64,000 bases of DNA, taken from NCBI GenBank assembly GCA_019114445.1, contig DXFL01000024.1, positions 1 through 64,000 of the forward strand, in the 5' to 3' direction. Positions 35,617 through 46,379 of this stretch are shown piece by piece. Each line of letters opens with the position of its first letter. Positions within the stretch are counted from its first letter, which is position 1. The notes below the pieces were generated by a model. That model made no database searches. It saw only the letters and a list, made by a program, of their open reading frames with translations, and was not told the origin of the DNA. Origin of the DNA: Candidatus Barnesiella excrementigallinarum (GTDB taxonomy: Bacteria; Bacteroidota; Bacteroidia; Bacteroidales; Barnesiellaceae). A program made the position numbers and the translations under genes.

Positions 35617-36900
35617 TCAACCCTTAAAATCGTATTGACGGGCGATTGCTTCGTATGTGGCAATTAGTTGAGGTTCGGCATGGTCCTCTTTGAGCATATT
35701 CAAGTAAGCGATTATGGAGTGCCTATGGCCTTTATTCGCAGCCAAACAATATTGATTGAGGGCTGTTTGGTGCATTTTTTCGGCACGATCGGTATCGCCT
35801 TCGTTTCGGACTATATCCGATGCAACATCGCAAATCCACCCCATATAATAGCGACACCAAAGCGAATCGGCATCGAGCCCCTCCTGCATGAAATTCATGA
35901 ATCCATCGTCGAAAAAGCTCATGCCGTTTCTGATGAAATAGTTCATCAGCACCAGCCCGAGGAGTTCATAGCTCCCTTCCGTATCGGAGTGCTCGTCGTA
36001 GTACTTCGACAGCATTTCGGCATAATCGGCCATTCGGGTATCCTTGTCGTTGTTTTCCATATCGTCGAGCCAGTCGTTGAGAAGATTTTGTCCTTTGATG
36101 AGCATCCCTTCCCATGATCCGTCGGCAATCATTTGTTCGAGCAATTCATCGGCCATATTCTCTTTATGGCGGAATCCATAGCGGGCTATGGATTCGAAGA
36201 TTCCCATGTCGGAACCATTTTCGCGGGCAATGGCGGCGTAGCGGCAGGCCAATGCGATGTCGTCGGTATAAGTAGCTGCGGTGGTTATCGAATGGAGTAT
36301 TGGCATTAGCAGTCTATCGGTGCGATGTTCCAAAGCAAGCATCTGGTCGGCTGCCCATTGCAGATAACGCAGTGCATGGGCCATGTTGACGTTCCCGTAC
36401 ATGGGCAACATGAACATCTTGCCTATATTGTATGCGGCAAGTGTGCGGTATTCGGGCCAAATGGTTTCGTTATCGACAACCGATTGGTACAGGTGTGTGG
36501 CATAGGTGAGAAATTCGTTACTTGTTACTCCTTTCTCATTCAAGAAAGCCCAGTGGTCTGGATTGGCAAACCAGTCGGCAGCCTTTAATGCTGCCTTATA
36601 GTCGCCGCTTTCGCCTTTCTCTTTCCACACCAAAACCTCTTCATACTCTTTTGCAAGACTGCTGTTTTCTTCATGCTCCAATTCATCGAGTGCGGTTTTA
36701 CACTTGTTGTATTGGGTACGGGCGGCATAAATAAGGTCGGTGAAATCCTCATCGCTGTCGCGTAGTTTTTGCAGCTCGAAGTAGCAGTCCCAAGCCTGCT
36801 GTGCAATTGCGAGCGCTTCTTTGTATTGTCCTTTTTCGAATAGGGAGCCACTGGCATTCAGCGATTCTATGGCGTTCTTTTTCAGTTCGAGTTTGTTCAT
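35617..36900 (-). CDS. TPR/Sel1-like repeat hypothetical protein
   Basis: A 427-residue cytoplasmic helical protein. The N-terminal SLFEKGQYKEALAIAQQAWDCYFELQKL is a good TPR; further TPR or Sel1-like segments include GDYKAALKAADWFANPDHW and RAEKMHQTALNQYCLAANKGHRHSIIAYLNMLKE. No catalytic motif. It is 4 nt downstream of the membrane-anchored GNAT fusion gene and therefore translationally close to it; a role as partner or scaffold for that protein is inferred. Confidence 0.78.
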   Translation of the reverse strand: MNKLELKKNAIESLNASGSLFEKGQYKEALAIAQQAWDCYFELQKLRDSDEDFTDLIYAARTQYNKCKTALDELEHEENSSLAKEYEEVLVWKEKGESGDYKAALKAADWFANPDHWAFLNEKGVTSNEFLTYATHLYQSVVDNETIWPEYRTLAAYNIGKMFMLPMYGNVNMAHALRYLQWAADQMLALEHRTDRLLMPILHSITTAATYTDDIALACRYAAIARENGSDMGIFESIARYGFRHKENMADELLEQMIADGSWEGMLIKGQNLLNDWLDDMENNDKDTRMADYAEMLSKYYDEHSDTEGSYELLGLVLMNYFIRNGMSFFDDGFMNFMQEGLDADSLWCRYYMGWICDVASDIVRNEGDTDRAEKMHQTALNQYCLAANKGHRHSIIAYLNMLKEDHAEPQLIATYEAIARQYDFKG

Positions 36901-36904
36901 CGTA

Positions 36905-38092
36905 TTATTTTTGCTTTAACAAAAGTGTGCGTTGTAATCCTCCATATTTCGAAAGTTTGGAAACGGCTATGGCGAATCCCATCTTTTTGAAGTTTTCGAG
37001 GCTGTGAGTATTATCGGGCGCTACCGTGGCCAATATATATTGTATGGGTTCGTGGCAACTATTGTCCACAACCGTGTTGATGAGCGTTTGTTGAAGATGA
37101 TTTCCCCGGTAGGAAGGGTGTACCATTACCATGTCGAGGGTGGCACACTTGCGCCAGTCGAGATTGGCGTCTGATGCCAAATTGCGTTTCCCCTTGCGGT
37201 TCGTGATTAACAGCGTGAAGGCGACAAGTTCGTTTTTGCCGTTGAAAGTACCTATCAAGGAGTCGAGATGTAACGATTCGATGAGTTCTTCCCGGGTAAG
37301 CGGGGCAAGCATGGTTTTGTCGGGTAACGATTCGTAAACAACCTCCTGCAATTTCAAGATTGCCGTCAAATCATGGAAATCCAATTCTCGGAGGTTTATC
37401 ACCTCACCGCTACGTGTCGTCACGTCGGAGTAATGTTTCAAATCGGGTTCTTTATCGAAAAAGTAAAGTTTCTTGTTGAGGTATTCATCGGAGAAGGAGA
37501 ATTTTTCGTTGGGTATATGGCTCAATCCTTTACTTTTTTTACGGTAGTCTATCCAAATGTCGTAGAGGGCGAATATTTGGCGATAGGACGATGATGTGGG
37601 CAAAATGTAATGTTCCTGAATATAGGGGTTGTTGATAAATATAAAGAAGCGGTACCCGAATAGGTCGTCGATGTCCGAAATCTTGGCAATGCGATTGTTG
37701 ATAAGCAGGTACAGGTTTTCGAAGAAGGTACAATAGGCTGCAATATCATTTTCGCTGGTGTCGGTTTCGAGCCCTTTATCGGCGAACTGGGTTATATAGT
37801 TGCGTTCGAGCAGGCCGTAAACTTTCATCAGCGTATCGTTCTCGTGAAAGTAGTTGTTGAGGTTGATAAGGGTTTCGCAGCAGGTTACCACCTGTGTGTT
37901 TTGCAGCTCGACCGCAATAAAAATCGCACCGATAATCGTACCTACAAGCGAGAATACATCGACTATCTTGTCCTCGCCAAATGGTTTGGCGATAAAAATG
38001 TAGACACAAATCACGATAAGGCATATAACAAACAGGAGTAGAAACACTCGGTTGCTCATATTGCGGAGCCGGTTCAACGTAACTTTTCGCAT
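36905..38092 (-). CDS. Membrane-anchored protein with DUF4760-like N-terminal part fused to a GNAT domain
   Basis: 395 residues. Two membrane segments (about 14-34 and 45-62) are followed by a DUF4760-like helical region (VELQNTQVVTCCETLINLNNYFHENDTLMKVYGLLERN ... AAYCTFFENLYLLINNRI, to about 200). The C-terminal 170 residues form a GNAT acetyltransferase domain (VINLRELDFHDLTAILKLQE; LDMVMVHPSYRGNHLQQTLINTVVD as the acetyl-CoA loop; NTHSLENFKKMGFAIA). The catalytic domain would be cytoplasmic, tethered to the inner membrane. It is the first gene of a pair with the TPR-like gene. Known GNATs are usually soluble, so the fusion is unusual; function unknown. Confidence 0.8.
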   Translation of the reverse strand: MRKVTLNRLRNMSNRVFLLLFVICLIVICVYIFIAKPFGEDKIVDVFSLVGTIIGAIFIAVELQNTQVVTCCETLINLNNYFHENDTLMKVYGLLERNYITQFADKGLETDTSENDIAAYCTFFENLYLLINNRIAKISDIDDLFGYRFFIFINNPYIQEHYILPTSSSYRQIFALYDIWIDYRKKSKGLSHIPNEKFSFSDEYLNKKLYFFDKEPDLKHYSDVTTRSGEVINLRELDFHDLTAILKLQEVVYESLPDKTMLAPLTREELIESLHLDSLIGTFNGKNELVAFTLLITNRKGKRNLASDANLDWRKCATLDMVMVHPSYRGNHLQQTLINTVVDNSCHEPIQYILATVAPDNTHSLENFKKMGFAIAVSKLSKYGGLQRTLLLKQK

Positions 38093-38446
38093 AATCTTTC
38101 GGTCTATAAAAATTATCGTATTGTAAAGATTTGTTCTATTCGTGTGTATCGCCCCGATAGGTAGGGGATAGCGATGTGGGTATTAAATTTAGAGCCTAAA
38201 AAATAATAAAACAGCTTCCTCCATATTCATAGCCTCTAAAAATACGGAATTTTATTGTATGGTAAATAATTTTTGCCACAAAATCGTATTTTATTCAAAA
38301 TGTTGAGCTTATATGCAGAATGGAATGCGATGATTTGTCCTGAACAAGCAGCCTAAGAGACAAGGTTGCAATTCGACGGAATGGTTATTCCCCAAGTGGC
38401 ATAGATTGAGAGGGTAAAGTTATTATATGAGGTATACCCCTATAAT
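38093..38446. other. AT-rich intergenic region without a gene
   Basis: About 350 nt between the start of the GNAT fusion gene and the end of pgk. I see no coding region, no RNA signature and no clear repeat here. Confidence 0.5.
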
Positions 38447-38480
38447 AAAAAGTGCCCCCAAGTTATTGGAGACACTTTTA
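38447..38480 (-). terminator. Intrinsic terminator of pgk
   Basis: On the minus strand, AAAAGTGTCTCC pairs with GGGGGCACTTTT (G-T pairs inside), 25 nt beyond the pgk stop, followed by T residues. Confidence 0.78.
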
Positions 38481-38504
38481 TTGTAATTGTTTTTGCTTGT
38501 GATA

Positions 38505-39767
38505 TTAGCCTTGAATAGCGGCAATACCGGGCAATACTTTTCCTTCGATAGCTTCGAGCAGGGCACCGCCACCGGTCGAAACGTAAGAAACTTTGTCGGC
38601 CAACCCGAATTTGTTGACACAAGCCACAGAGTCGCCACCGCCTACGAGCGAGAAAGCACCGTTTTTAGTAGCTTCTACGATAGCTTCGGCAACAGCGCGC
38701 GAACCCGATGTAAAGTTGTCGAATTCGAATACGCCCGTCGGGCCGTTCCACAAAATAGTTTTCGAGTTTTTGATTACGTCGGCGAAGAGAGCTTCCGATT
38801 TGGGACCGATGTCCATACCTTCCCAACCATCGGGGATTTTGTCTACGTCGCAGAAGTCGGTATTCGCGTCGTTCGAGAAGTCATCGGCAATTTTTGCGTC
38901 GACAGCCAATACCAAGTTAACTTTATTGGCTTTGGCTTTTTCGATGAGTTCGAGAGCCAAGTCGAGTTTGTCGTCCTCGCAAATAGATTTACCGATTTTG
39001 CCGCCTAATGCTTTGGTAAAGGTATAGGTCATACCACCGGCAATGATCAGGTTGTCTACTTTGGTCAACAGGTTTTCGATAATGTCGATTTTCGAAGATA
39101 CTTTCGAACCACCCATGATGGCAGTGAAGGGGCGAACCATTTCGTTCATCACTTTGTTTACGGCGGCTACTTCTTTACCCATGAGGTATCCGAACATTTT
39201 GTTTTCGGGGGTAAAGTATTCGGCCATCAACGCCGTGGATGCATGAGCACGGTGAGCTGTACCGAAAGCGTCGTTTACATAAGCGTCGGCCAAGCTGGCG
39301 AGTTCTTTGGTAAATTCTTTTTGGCTGGCTTTGATTGCTTTTTTGGCAGCGGCTTTTTCTTCGTCGCTGGCGTCTTCGGCCAAACCTCTGGGTTTACCTT
39401 CCTCTTCGGCGTGGAAGCGGAGGTTTTCGAGCAACAGTACTTCGCCCGGTTTCAAGGCGGCGGCAGCGGCTTGTGCTTTTTCGCCTACGCAATCTTCTAC
39501 AAATTTTACTTCGGTACCCAGCAATTCGCTCAGGTGAGCCACGATGTGACGCAGCGAGAATTTATCTTCGGGACCTTTTTTAGGGCGACCCAGATGAGAA
39601 CCGATAATGAGGCTTCCGCCATCGGCTAAGATTTTTTTCAACGTAGGCAATGCTTTTACCATACGGGTGTCGTCGGTGATGTTAAAGTTCTCGTCGAGGG
39701 GAACGTTAAAATCTACGCGTACAAATGCCTTTTTACCGGCAAAATTGTAATTGTCAAGTGTTTGCAT
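38505..39767 (-). CDS. pgk: Phosphoglycerate kinase
   Basis: A 420-residue glycolytic enzyme that transfers phosphate between 1,3-bisphosphoglycerate and ADP. It opens with the substrate motif [15 protein letters not shown], followed by [15 protein letters not shown] [24 protein letters not shown], the hinge [17 protein letters not shown], the nucleotide-binding [10 protein letters not shown] and the C-terminal ATP-site [14 protein letters not shown] ... [10 protein letters not shown] 15-residue charged insert ([20 protein letters not shown]) is common in Bacteroidota. Monocistronic, with its own -7 element and terminator. Confidence 0.97.
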   Translation of the reverse strand: MQTLDNYNFAGKKAFVRVDFNVPLDENFNITDDTRMVKALPTLKKILADGGSLIIGSHLGRPKKGPEDKFSLRHIVAHLSELLGTEVKFVEDCVGEKAQAAAAALKPGEVLLLENLRFHAEEEGKPRGLAEDASDEEKAAAKKAIKASQKEFTKELASLADAYVNDAFGTAHRAHASTALMAEYFTPENKMFGYLMGKEVAAVNKVMNEMVRPFTAIMGGSKVSSKIDIIENLLTKVDNLIIAGGMTYTFTKALGGKIGKSICEDDKLDLALELIEKAKANKVNLVLAVDAKIADDFSNDANTDFCDVDKIPDGWEGMDIGPKSEALFADVIKNSKTILWNGPTGVFEFDNFTSGSRAVAEAIVEATKNGAFSLVGGGDSVACVNKFGLADKVSYVSTGGGALLEAIEGKVLPGIAAIQG

Positions 39768-39805
39768 ATCGGTTAATATTTAGTATGTAACTTGTTTACG
39801 TTTCG

Positions 39806-39813
39806 CAAATTTA
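39806..39813 (-). promoter_or_regulatory. -7 element of pgk
   Basis: TAaaTTTG on the minus strand, 38 nt before the pgk start codon; the -33 element is not evident. Confidence 0.55.
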
Positions 39814-39862
39814 GGTAAAAATCGATTATCTTTTTACTATTAAATGCTTTTTCTTCTAAAAA

Positions 39863-40693
39863 TCAGAGTAATCCTTTGCTGTGCAGCAGATGTTCCATCT
39901 CGTATTGCACTTTCAAAGCCTCTTCGCGGGCTGCTTCGGCAAACTTTTCGTCGGCTGCGGCGTAGATGATTTTGCGCGAGGAGTTAACAAGCAGGCCACA
40001 CTCGCTGTTCATTCCGTAGGCGGCTACCTCTTCGAGGCTTCCGCCCTGAGCGCCTACACCCGGTACCAGCAGGAAGTTGTGAGGGGCGATTTGTCGTACG
40101 TCTTCGAACAGTTTGCCCTGAGTGGCTCCTACGACAAACATCAACTGTTCGTCCGAAGCCCAAGTTTGCGCCGTCCGCATTACCTTTTCGAACAGTCGTT
40201 CGCCATTGGTATCGGTCGTCAACTGGAAGTCGTGCGATCCTTTGTTCGAGGTAAGTCCCAGTAGAATGACCCATTTGTCGGGGTAGCCGAGGAACGGTTT
40301 CACGCTGTCTTCGCCCATGTAGGGAGCCACGGTTACAGCGTCGAGGTCGAGGTGGCAGAAGAAACTGCGGGCATACATCTCCGAGGTGTTGCCTATGTCG
40401 CCCCGTTTGGCGTCGGCGATGATAAATTGGTCGGGGTAATTCTCCCGAATATACCGTACGGTCTTTTCAAAGGCAATCCACCCCTCTATGCCTAAACTCT
40501 CGTAGAAGGCCAAGTTGGGCTTATAGGCTACGCAGAGGTCGGCCGTAGCGTCGATAATCGCTTTGTTGAAGGCGAAAATAGGTTCTTCTTCCTTTTTCAA
40601 GTGTTTGGGTATCTTTTGGATATCGGTATCCAGTCCTACACAGAGGAAAGATTTTTTCCGCTTGATATTCTCGAATAACTGTTTCTTGTTCAT
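39863..40693 (-). CDS. pyrF: Orotidine 5'-phosphate decarboxylase (type 2)
   Basis: A 276-residue TIM-barrel enzyme for the last step of UMP synthesis. The catalytic K-D-K-D tetrad region is [13 protein letters not shown], preceded by FLCVGLDTD and [11 protein letters not shown]. The C-terminal phosphate loop is [18 protein letters not shown]. The length and the lack of the short PyrF pattern place it in the type 2 subfamily common in Bacteroidota. It begins 15 nt after the prfA stop on the same strand, so the two share a transcript. Confidence 0.95.
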   Translation of the reverse strand: MNKKQLFENIKRKKSFLCVGLDTDIQKIPKHLKKEEEPIFAFNKAIIDATADLCVAYKPNLAFYESLGIEGWIAFEKTVRYIRENYPDQFIIADAKRGDIGNTSEMYARSFFCHLDLDAVTVAPYMGEDSVKPFLGYPDKWVILLGLTSNKGSHDFQLTTDTNGERLFEKVMRTAQTWASDEQLMFVVGATQGKLFEDVRQIAPHNFLLVPGVGAQGGSLEEVAAYGMNSECGLLVNSSRKIIYAAADEKFAEAAREEALKVQYEMEHLLHSKGLL

Positions 40694-40708
40694 GATGGTA
40701 TGTGTGGA

Positions 40709-41821
40709 TTATAATTCGCTCTCTTTCAATCGCTCGGCATTTTCGGCTACGATCAGGTGGTCGATACAGTCCTGAATGTCGCCATTCATGAATGCCTGTA
40801 AGTTATAGATGGTGTAGTTGATTCGGTGGTCGGTGATTCGCCCTTGCGGATAGTTGTAGGTGCGTATCTTGGCCGATCGGTCGCCGGTCGACACCATCGT
40901 TTTGCGGCGGCTGGCGATGTCGTCGATGTACTTTTGGTGCTCTTTGTCGTAGATGAACGAACGTAGTCGCGAGAGGGCACGCTCTTTGTTTTTGGGTTGG
41001 TCGCGGGTTTCGGTACACTCGATGAGTATTTCTTCCGATACGCCGGTGTTGGGGTTTTTCCAAATGTATCGCAGGCGCACGCCCGATTCCACTTTGTTCA
41101 CATTTTGCCCGCCGGCACCGCTCGACCGGAAGGTATCCCATTTTATTTCGCCTTCGTTGATCTCCACATCGAACTCTTCGGCTTCGGGAAGTACGGCTAC
41201 CGTGGCCGCCGAGGTGTGTACACGTCCCTGTGTTTCGGTAGCGGGGACGCGTTGTACGCGGTGTACGCCCGATTCGTATTTGAGTGTGCCATATACGTTG
41301 TCGCCGCTGACCGAGAAGATAATCTCCTTGTATCCGCCCGATGCTCCTTCGCTATAACTGCTCACTTCGGCTTTCCAACCTTTGGTTTCGCAATATTTGG
41401 CATACATACGGAAGAGGTCGCCGGCGAAGATAGCCGCTTCGTCGCCACCCGTTCCGCCCCGTATCTCTACAATGGCATTTTTGCTGTCTTCGGGGTCGGC
41501 CGGGATTAATAGCAGTTTTATTTCTTCTTCGAGTTGGGGCAATTGTGCGTTGCACGATTCGAGTTCTTCTTTGGCCATCTCGCGTATTTCGGGGTCGCTT
41601 TCGGTTTCGAGCAGCGTGCGCGATTCTTCTATGCCATTGAGTAGTTGCCTATACCGTTTGGCGGCATTCGATATTTTTTCGAGTTCCCTATATTCTTTGG
41701 TGAGTTTTACAAACCGTTTCATATCGCCGATAACGGCAGGGTCGGTAATTAAAGTTCCTATTTCTTCAAATCGGATAAGTAATCCTTCTAATTTTTCTAA
41801 TAATGAAGTTTGTTCGCTCAT
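40709..41821 (-). CDS. prfA: Peptide chain release factor 1
   Basis: A 370-residue release factor reading UAA and UAG. The catalytic GGQ is in RSSGAGGQNVNKVES, and the codon-recognition PxT motif is PAT in RVPATETQGRVHTSAATVAVLPE. The helical N-terminal domain is present. Length is standard for RF1. A -7 element lies at 41845-41852, and pyrF follows after 15 nt. Confidence 0.96.
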   Translation of the reverse strand: MSEQTSLLEKLEGLLIRFEEIGTLITDPAVIGDMKRFVKLTKEYRELEKISNAAKRYRQLLNGIEESRTLLETESDPEIREMAKEELESCNAQLPQLEEEIKLLLIPADPEDSKNAIVEIRGGTGGDEAAIFAGDLFRMYAKYCETKGWKAEVSSYSEGASGGYKEIIFSVSGDNVYGTLKYESGVHRVQRVPATETQGRVHTSAATVAVLPEAEEFDVEINEGEIKWDTFRSSGAGGQNVNKVESGVRLRYIWKNPNTGVSEEILIECTETRDQPKNKERALSRLRSFIYDKEHQKYIDDIASRRKTMVSTGDRSAKIRTYNYPQGRITDHRINYTIYNLQAFMNGDIQDCIDHLIVAENAERLKESEL

Positions 41822-41844
41822 CGGGCTTGTTTTTGCTTTCAGTG

Positions 41845-41852
41845 CAAAGATA
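41845..41852 (-). promoter_or_regulatory. -7 element of prfA-pyrF
   Basis: TAtcTTTG on the minus strand, 23 nt upstream of the prfA start codon. Confidence 0.6.
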
Positions 41853-42030
41853 CAAATTTCGCTCGATTTTTACTCGTGGCGGCCTCGAAAAGATGGCTCG
41901 GCATAGAACATTGCTCTTTTTGAGAATAAGTCTGTGCCGAGCCACCCAATATACAGAGTAGTAGTTTGGGTATAAAACAAGCTCGATTGAAGATTGTTTG
42001 CTTTAATATAGGGCTTAACGTGATTTAACG

Positions 42031-42075
42031 GCCAATAAAAAAGCCGGAGTTTTAATCTCCGGCTTTTTTATTGGC
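42031..42075. terminator. Intrinsic terminator of glgP operon (minus), possibly bidirectional
   Basis: A perfect 19-bp inverted repeat (42031-42049 / 42057-42075) with A6/T6 tracts inside the stem ends, 14 nt after the glgP stop. Confidence 0.9.
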
Positions 42076-42089
42076 GTGTGTATGATAAA

Positions 42090-44645
42090 TTAGAACCAAC
42101 GGACGTAGGCCAAATCTTGACGATGAGGCAGATCGGGGTTCTTGGGATACATACGGAACGAGTAGCGGAATACGCCTGAGTCGTTCAACTGGTAGCGCAA
42201 TTTGTAGGTTACTTTGGTTCCTTCGGTTTTTATCGGTTCCATTTCGAGGGTTTTGTAGGGTTCGGTATTGCCTTCTTCTACGTTGGCGATAACGAGTTCA
42301 ACACCTAAACAGTTACCTAATCCTTTGTTATCCAAAACAACGGACATCTCATATTCTTCACCTACATGGGGATTGTAGAGTAATCCGTCGGGGATAGAGA
42401 CAGAACAAATTTCGATATCATTCCATTTCGATACAAATTCTTCTTTCCAAGCTGCAATTTCTTTGGCTTTTGCAAAATTGTTGGCTTTCAAGAGTTTGGT
42501 TCGTTTTCCTTCTTTCAGGTAGAAACGGTCGATATAGTCGTTCAACATACGCTCCATCGTAAATTCGGGGGCGATTTTGGCGATAGAGTTTTTAATGTAT
42601 TGTATCCATTCGGGCGAGTACCCTTTGCTGTTTTTGGCAAAGTAGAGGGGTACGATTTGATTTTCGAGCATCGAGTAGATCGTGGCGGCATCGAGTTTGT
42701 CCTGTTGGCTTTGGTCTTGGAAGGTGCGTTTGTCGGTAAGTGCCCAGCCGGCTCCCTCTTTGTAACCTTCGTACCACCAACCATCGAGTACCGAGAAGTT
42801 AAGTACACCGTTCATTTCGGCCTTTTCGCCCGATGTACCGGATGCTTCCAACGGACGGGTAGGAGTGTTCATCCAAATGTCCACACCCGAAATAAGTCGT
42901 TTAGCCACCTTCATATCGTAGTTTTCGAGGAAGATGATTTTGCCGAGAAATTCGGGCATACGCGAAATTTCTACAATACGTTTGATTAAGCCTTGACCGG
43001 CACCGTCGGCGGGGTGTGCTTTACCCGAGAAAATGAATTGTACCGGATAGTTGGGGTTGTTGACGATTTTCGACAAACGTTCGAGGTCGGTAAACAACAA
43101 GTGTGCACGTTTGTAGGTGGCGAAACGACGGGCAAAACCAATCAACAGAGCGTTGGGGTTGATTTTTTCGAGAACCGAAACGATACGCGAAGGATCTCCT
43201 TGATTTTTCAACCAAGTCTCCCGGAAGTCATCTTTTACGAATTTCACGAATTTGTTTTTCAGTGTTTGTCTGATATTCCAGATAACTTCGTCGTCTACAT
43301 CGTAAATCTTTTCCCACATTTTGGGATTGGATTGATGAGCCATAAATTCGGGACCGAAAGTCTTGATGTAGAATTCTTTCCATTCCGAAGCGGCCCAAGT
43401 GGGCATATGCACGCCGTTGGTAACGTATCCTACGTGCAGTTCGTCGGGGCTATATCCTTTCCAAATGGGTTGGAACATTTTTTGCGATACTTTGCCGTGC
43501 AACCAACTTACACCGTTAACCTCTTGGCAAGAGTTGCAAGCAAATACGCTCATCGAGAATTTTTCATTTGTATCGGGATTTTCACGACCCATATTCATTA
43601 AGTCGCGCCATTCGATTCCTAATTTGGCAGGGAAATCGCCCATGTATTTCCCGAAGAGCGATTCGTCGAAGTAGTCGTGTCCGGCAGGAACGGGAGTGTG
43701 CACTGTATAGAGCGACGATGAACGAACCACTTCGAGAGCTTCGTTGAATTTCAGGTGTTCGTTTTGTACGTAGTCTACCAAGCGTTGTACGTTCAACAAA
43801 GCGGCATGGCCTTCGTTGCAGTGATACAAGTCGGTTTTGATACCCAGTTTGTTGAGCATAAGGATACCGCCGATACCTAAGAGATATTCTTGCTTCATGC
43901 GGTTTTCCCAGTCTCCACCATAAAGTTGGTAGGTGATGGGGCGGTCCCATTCGCTGTTCGATTCGAGATCGGTATCGAGCAGGTATAATTTGATACGGCC
44001 AACGTTTACTCGCCAAATGTGGGCATAAACAATGCGACCGGGATAAGGCACTTCGAGTATCATGGGGCGGCCGTCTTTTTCGGTCATTTGCTCAATGGGC
44101 AATTGGTTGAAGTTTTGAGCTTCGTAGTTGGCTATTTGTTGCCCGTCCATCGAAAGGGTTTGGGTGAAGTAACCATAGCGGTAGAGAAATCCTACGGCGG
44201 TCATGTCCACGTTGCTGTCGCTGGCTTCTTTCAAGTAGTCGCCGGCCAAAATACCGAGGCCTCCCGAGTAGATTTTCAATACGTGGCTCAATCCGTATTC
44301 CATGCTGAAATAGGAGATCGAGGGCACATCTTTGCGTTTGGGAGTATTGATATATTTCTCGAAAGTTTCATACACTTCGTTGATGTTGTGCATGATTTGT
44401 TTATCGTTGGTTATCTCTTCGAGTTTTTCGTATCCGATACGTTGCAGGAATAGAACGGGGTTCTCGTGAACCGATTTCCACAAATCTTTATCTATTGATT
44501 TAAACAAGTTTTTGGCCTCGCTGTTCCAAGACCACCATAAGTTTTTGGCTAAGGTTTCCAAACATTTCAATTCTGTCGGGACTTGCGATTTTACAGTTAT
44601 ATCCCGCCAGTTGGGTGTGTTCGTATTACTTACTTGTACTTTCAT
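42090..44645 (-). CDS. glgP: Alpha-glucan family phosphorylase
   Basis: An 851-residue GT35-family phosphorylase that releases glucose 1-phosphate from glycogen or maltodextrin. Diagnostic regions are [63 protein letters not shown] and the PLP-site region [34 protein letters not shown]. It belongs to the shorter 'alpha-glucan phosphorylase family' branch (with an N-terminal DUF3417-like segment [29 protein letters not shown]). It follows the glycogen synthase gene by 33 nt: synthesis and breakdown enzymes in one operon, the usual Bacteroidales arrangement. Confidence 0.94.
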   Translation of the reverse strand: MKVQVSNTNTPNWRDITVKSQVPTELKCLETLAKNLWWSWNSEAKNLFKSIDKDLWKSVHENPVLFLQRIGYEKLEEITNDKQIMHNINEVYETFEKYINTPKRKDVPSISYFSMEYGLSHVLKIYSGGLGILAGDYLKEASDSNVDMTAVGFLYRYGYFTQTLSMDGQQIANYEAQNFNQLPIEQMTEKDGRPMILEVPYPGRIVYAHIWRVNVGRIKLYLLDTDLESNSEWDRPITYQLYGGDWENRMKQEYLLGIGGILMLNKLGIKTDLYHCNEGHAALLNVQRLVDYVQNEHLKFNEALEVVRSSSLYTVHTPVPAGHDYFDESLFGKYMGDFPAKLGIEWRDLMNMGRENPDTNEKFSMSVFACNSCQEVNGVSWLHGKVSQKMFQPIWKGYSPDELHVGYVTNGVHMPTWAASEWKEFYIKTFGPEFMAHQSNPKMWEKIYDVDDEVIWNIRQTLKNKFVKFVKDDFRETWLKNQGDPSRIVSVLEKINPNALLIGFARRFATYKRAHLLFTDLERLSKIVNNPNYPVQFIFSGKAHPADGAGQGLIKRIVEISRMPEFLGKIIFLENYDMKVAKRLISGVDIWMNTPTRPLEASGTSGEKAEMNGVLNFSVLDGWWYEGYKEGAGWALTDKRTFQDQSQQDKLDAATIYSMLENQIVPLYFAKNSKGYSPEWIQYIKNSIAKIAPEFTMERMLNDYIDRFYLKEGKRTKLLKANNFAKAKEIAAWKEEFVSKWNDIEICSVSIPDGLLYNPHVGEEYEMSVVLDNKGLGNCLGVELVIANVEEGNTEPYKTLEMEPIKTEGTKVTYKLRYQLNDSGVFRYSFRMYPKNPDLPHRQDLAYVRWF

Positions 44646-44678
44646 AATAGAAATTTGTTATTATTAAGTCTATTGTTT

Positions 44679-46331
44679 TTATTTTCGTAATGATGCTTTT
44701 TTTAATGCAAGATGGAACGCTTGTGTATAATGTACGATAAAGTGTTTCCATTCGGCTTCGAGCGAGACTGTTGTTGCAGCCTGTGCTATTTTGGCTCGTT
44801 GCACTTTCCCGCAATGGCTTAATGCAAGAATGGTGTCGGCCAAATCTTCCGATATTTCAACAAAATTGAAATCGCTTCGGTGGAGCACTTTTACGCCCGA
44901 TTTTTTTACACCTTGTTCCTCCCGGCTGTTTATCCACTGCCCGAATCCCGACAAGTCGGTTGTAATCGTAGGTATGCCGAATGCGATACTTTCCAGCGGA
45001 GTATATCCCCACGGTTCGTAATACGAGGGGAATGCCGTGGCGTCTAAACCGATTAACAAATCGTAGTACGAAAGGTCTACGATACCATCATCGCCGGTAA
45101 GGTACGAGGGTATGAAAATAATTTTCAATCGGTTGCCGGGCTTGTTATTGAGGTTTAAATATTGTATTTGGTTTACGACGCTGTCTTGATCGTAATTGTG
45201 TAGCGTGTGGGTGATAAAAGGCGCTGGTAGGGGAGTAGTTGCAATCCCCGGATTTGCCAAACGGGCTTTTAAATCGGCTCTCGGTCCCTCTACCCAAGCC
45301 GGAACCAAGATAAATGCAACAATTTCCCGTTCTAAATCGGGGCTTAACGATATTTTTTTTGCGGCATCGATAAAGAGGTCGATACCTTTATTTTTATATT
45401 CGTAGCGACCCGAAGTAGCGATAAGGAATGCATTTTTTTGAGGCCGTTCGCCTGTCAGGGCTTCGGTTATATCGAATAACCGCTGGCGCGATAGCGTGCG
45501 CCGTTTTTTATAGATTTCCTCGGCTGGGACAAAATTCCTTTCAAAACCGTTGGGGGTTACGATGTCGGGCTTCCTTCCCAACAACTGTGTACACTCTTTG
45601 GCGGTGATTTCGCTTACCGTGGTAAAACAATCGGCCTCGATAGCCGCTGTTTTTTCCAGCGAGTGTTTCGACACGATGTTCAACTCTTCGGCCATTTGGT
45701 CGCCATTGTATCCGGCCAAATAGTCGTACAACGGTTTCCCGTTGCCGGCGATAGAGCGGCCTATGGAAGTAGCATGGGTGGTGAAGAGCGTTGCGACTTT
45801 GGGTAGAGTATATTTAATATGTAAAAGTCCCATACCCGTGGTCCATTCGTCGAAGTGAGCGACCACGTTGTATTTGTCGCCTTGTATAAATTTATAAAAA
45901 CTTTCGATAACTACGGCCGAGGCATAGGCAAATGTACAAGCTTCGTCGTAATCGCCATAGGCTGGGAGGGAGTTCACGCCATAGCGGTTCCACATCTCGC
46001 CGTACAGATCGTTTTTATAGGGATAGAGTGCTTTGAAATCGACCAATATGACAATGGGTTTACCGGGAATATCCCATCGCCCCACCTTTATTTTCATGTT
46101 TTGGGGCAGAGCTGCTTGCCGTTGCCAATCCTTTAAAAGCGTTTTCGATTTGATAAAATAGGGCGAAGGTTTTTCTCCCCAAACATCGGGGCCTATAAAG
46201 ATGATCTTATCTTTATATTGTTTTTGGAGCGTTTTTGCTTTGGTGGAAAGTACAGTATATATGCCCCCCACTTTATTACAAACCTCCCAACTTACTTCAA
46301 ATATATAATCGGGTATAAGTTGTTTTTCCAT
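44679..46331 (-). CDS. Glycogen synthase, GT3-like
   Basis: About 550 residues; start at ATG 46331 (MEKQLIPDYIFEVSWEVCNKVGGIYTVLS), a typical GT3/glycogen-synthase opening with the KVGGIYT sugar-nucleotide loop. Later landmarks are FDEWTTGMGLLHIKY, the catalytic-pocket region TTHATSIGRSIAGNG, GRYEYKNKGIDLFIDA and PSYYEPWGYTPLESIAFGIPTITTDLSGFG (the E-x7-E motif). This is the eukaryote-like GT3 form and not GlgA (GT5). It elongates alpha-1,4-glucan from an NDP-glucose donor. First gene of the operon with glgP; promoter -7 at 46372-46379. Confidence 0.92.
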   Translation of the reverse strand: MEKQLIPDYIFEVSWEVCNKVGGIYTVLSTKAKTLQKQYKDKIIFIGPDVWGEKPSPYFIKSKTLLKDWQRQAALPQNMKIKVGRWDIPGKPIVILVDFKALYPYKNDLYGEMWNRYGVNSLPAYGDYDEACTFAYASAVVIESFYKFIQGDKYNVVAHFDEWTTGMGLLHIKYTLPKVATLFTTHATSIGRSIAGNGKPLYDYLAGYNGDQMAEELNIVSKHSLEKTAAIEADCFTTVSEITAKECTQLLGRKPDIVTPNGFERNFVPAEEIYKKRRTLSRQRLFDITEALTGERPQKNAFLIATSGRYEYKNKGIDLFIDAAKKISLSPDLEREIVAFILVPAWVEGPRADLKARLANPGIATTPLPAPFITHTLHNYDQDSVVNQIQYLNLNNKPGNRLKIIFIPSYLTGDDGIVDLSYYDLLIGLDATAFPSYYEPWGYTPLESIAFGIPTITTDLSGFGQWINSREEQGVKKSGVKVLHRSDFNFVEISEDLADTILALSHCGKVQRAKIAQAATTVSLEAEWKHFIVHYTQAFHLALKKASLRK

Positions 46332-46371
46332 TATAATAAAAATCAATTACTATTGATTCTCAATAGAGGCG

Positions 46372-46379
46372 CAAAGTTA
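46372..46379 (-). promoter_or_regulatory. -7 element of the glycogen synthase-glgP operon
   Basis: TAacTTTG on the minus strand, 40 nt before the glycogen synthase start codon. The leader also contains a short inverted repeat AATCAA/TTGATT. Confidence 0.6.

Noticed and set aside
44679..46331. Glycogen synthase as GlgA (GT5)
   Set aside because: The N-terminal and catalytic motifs match the eukaryote-like GT3 form instead.
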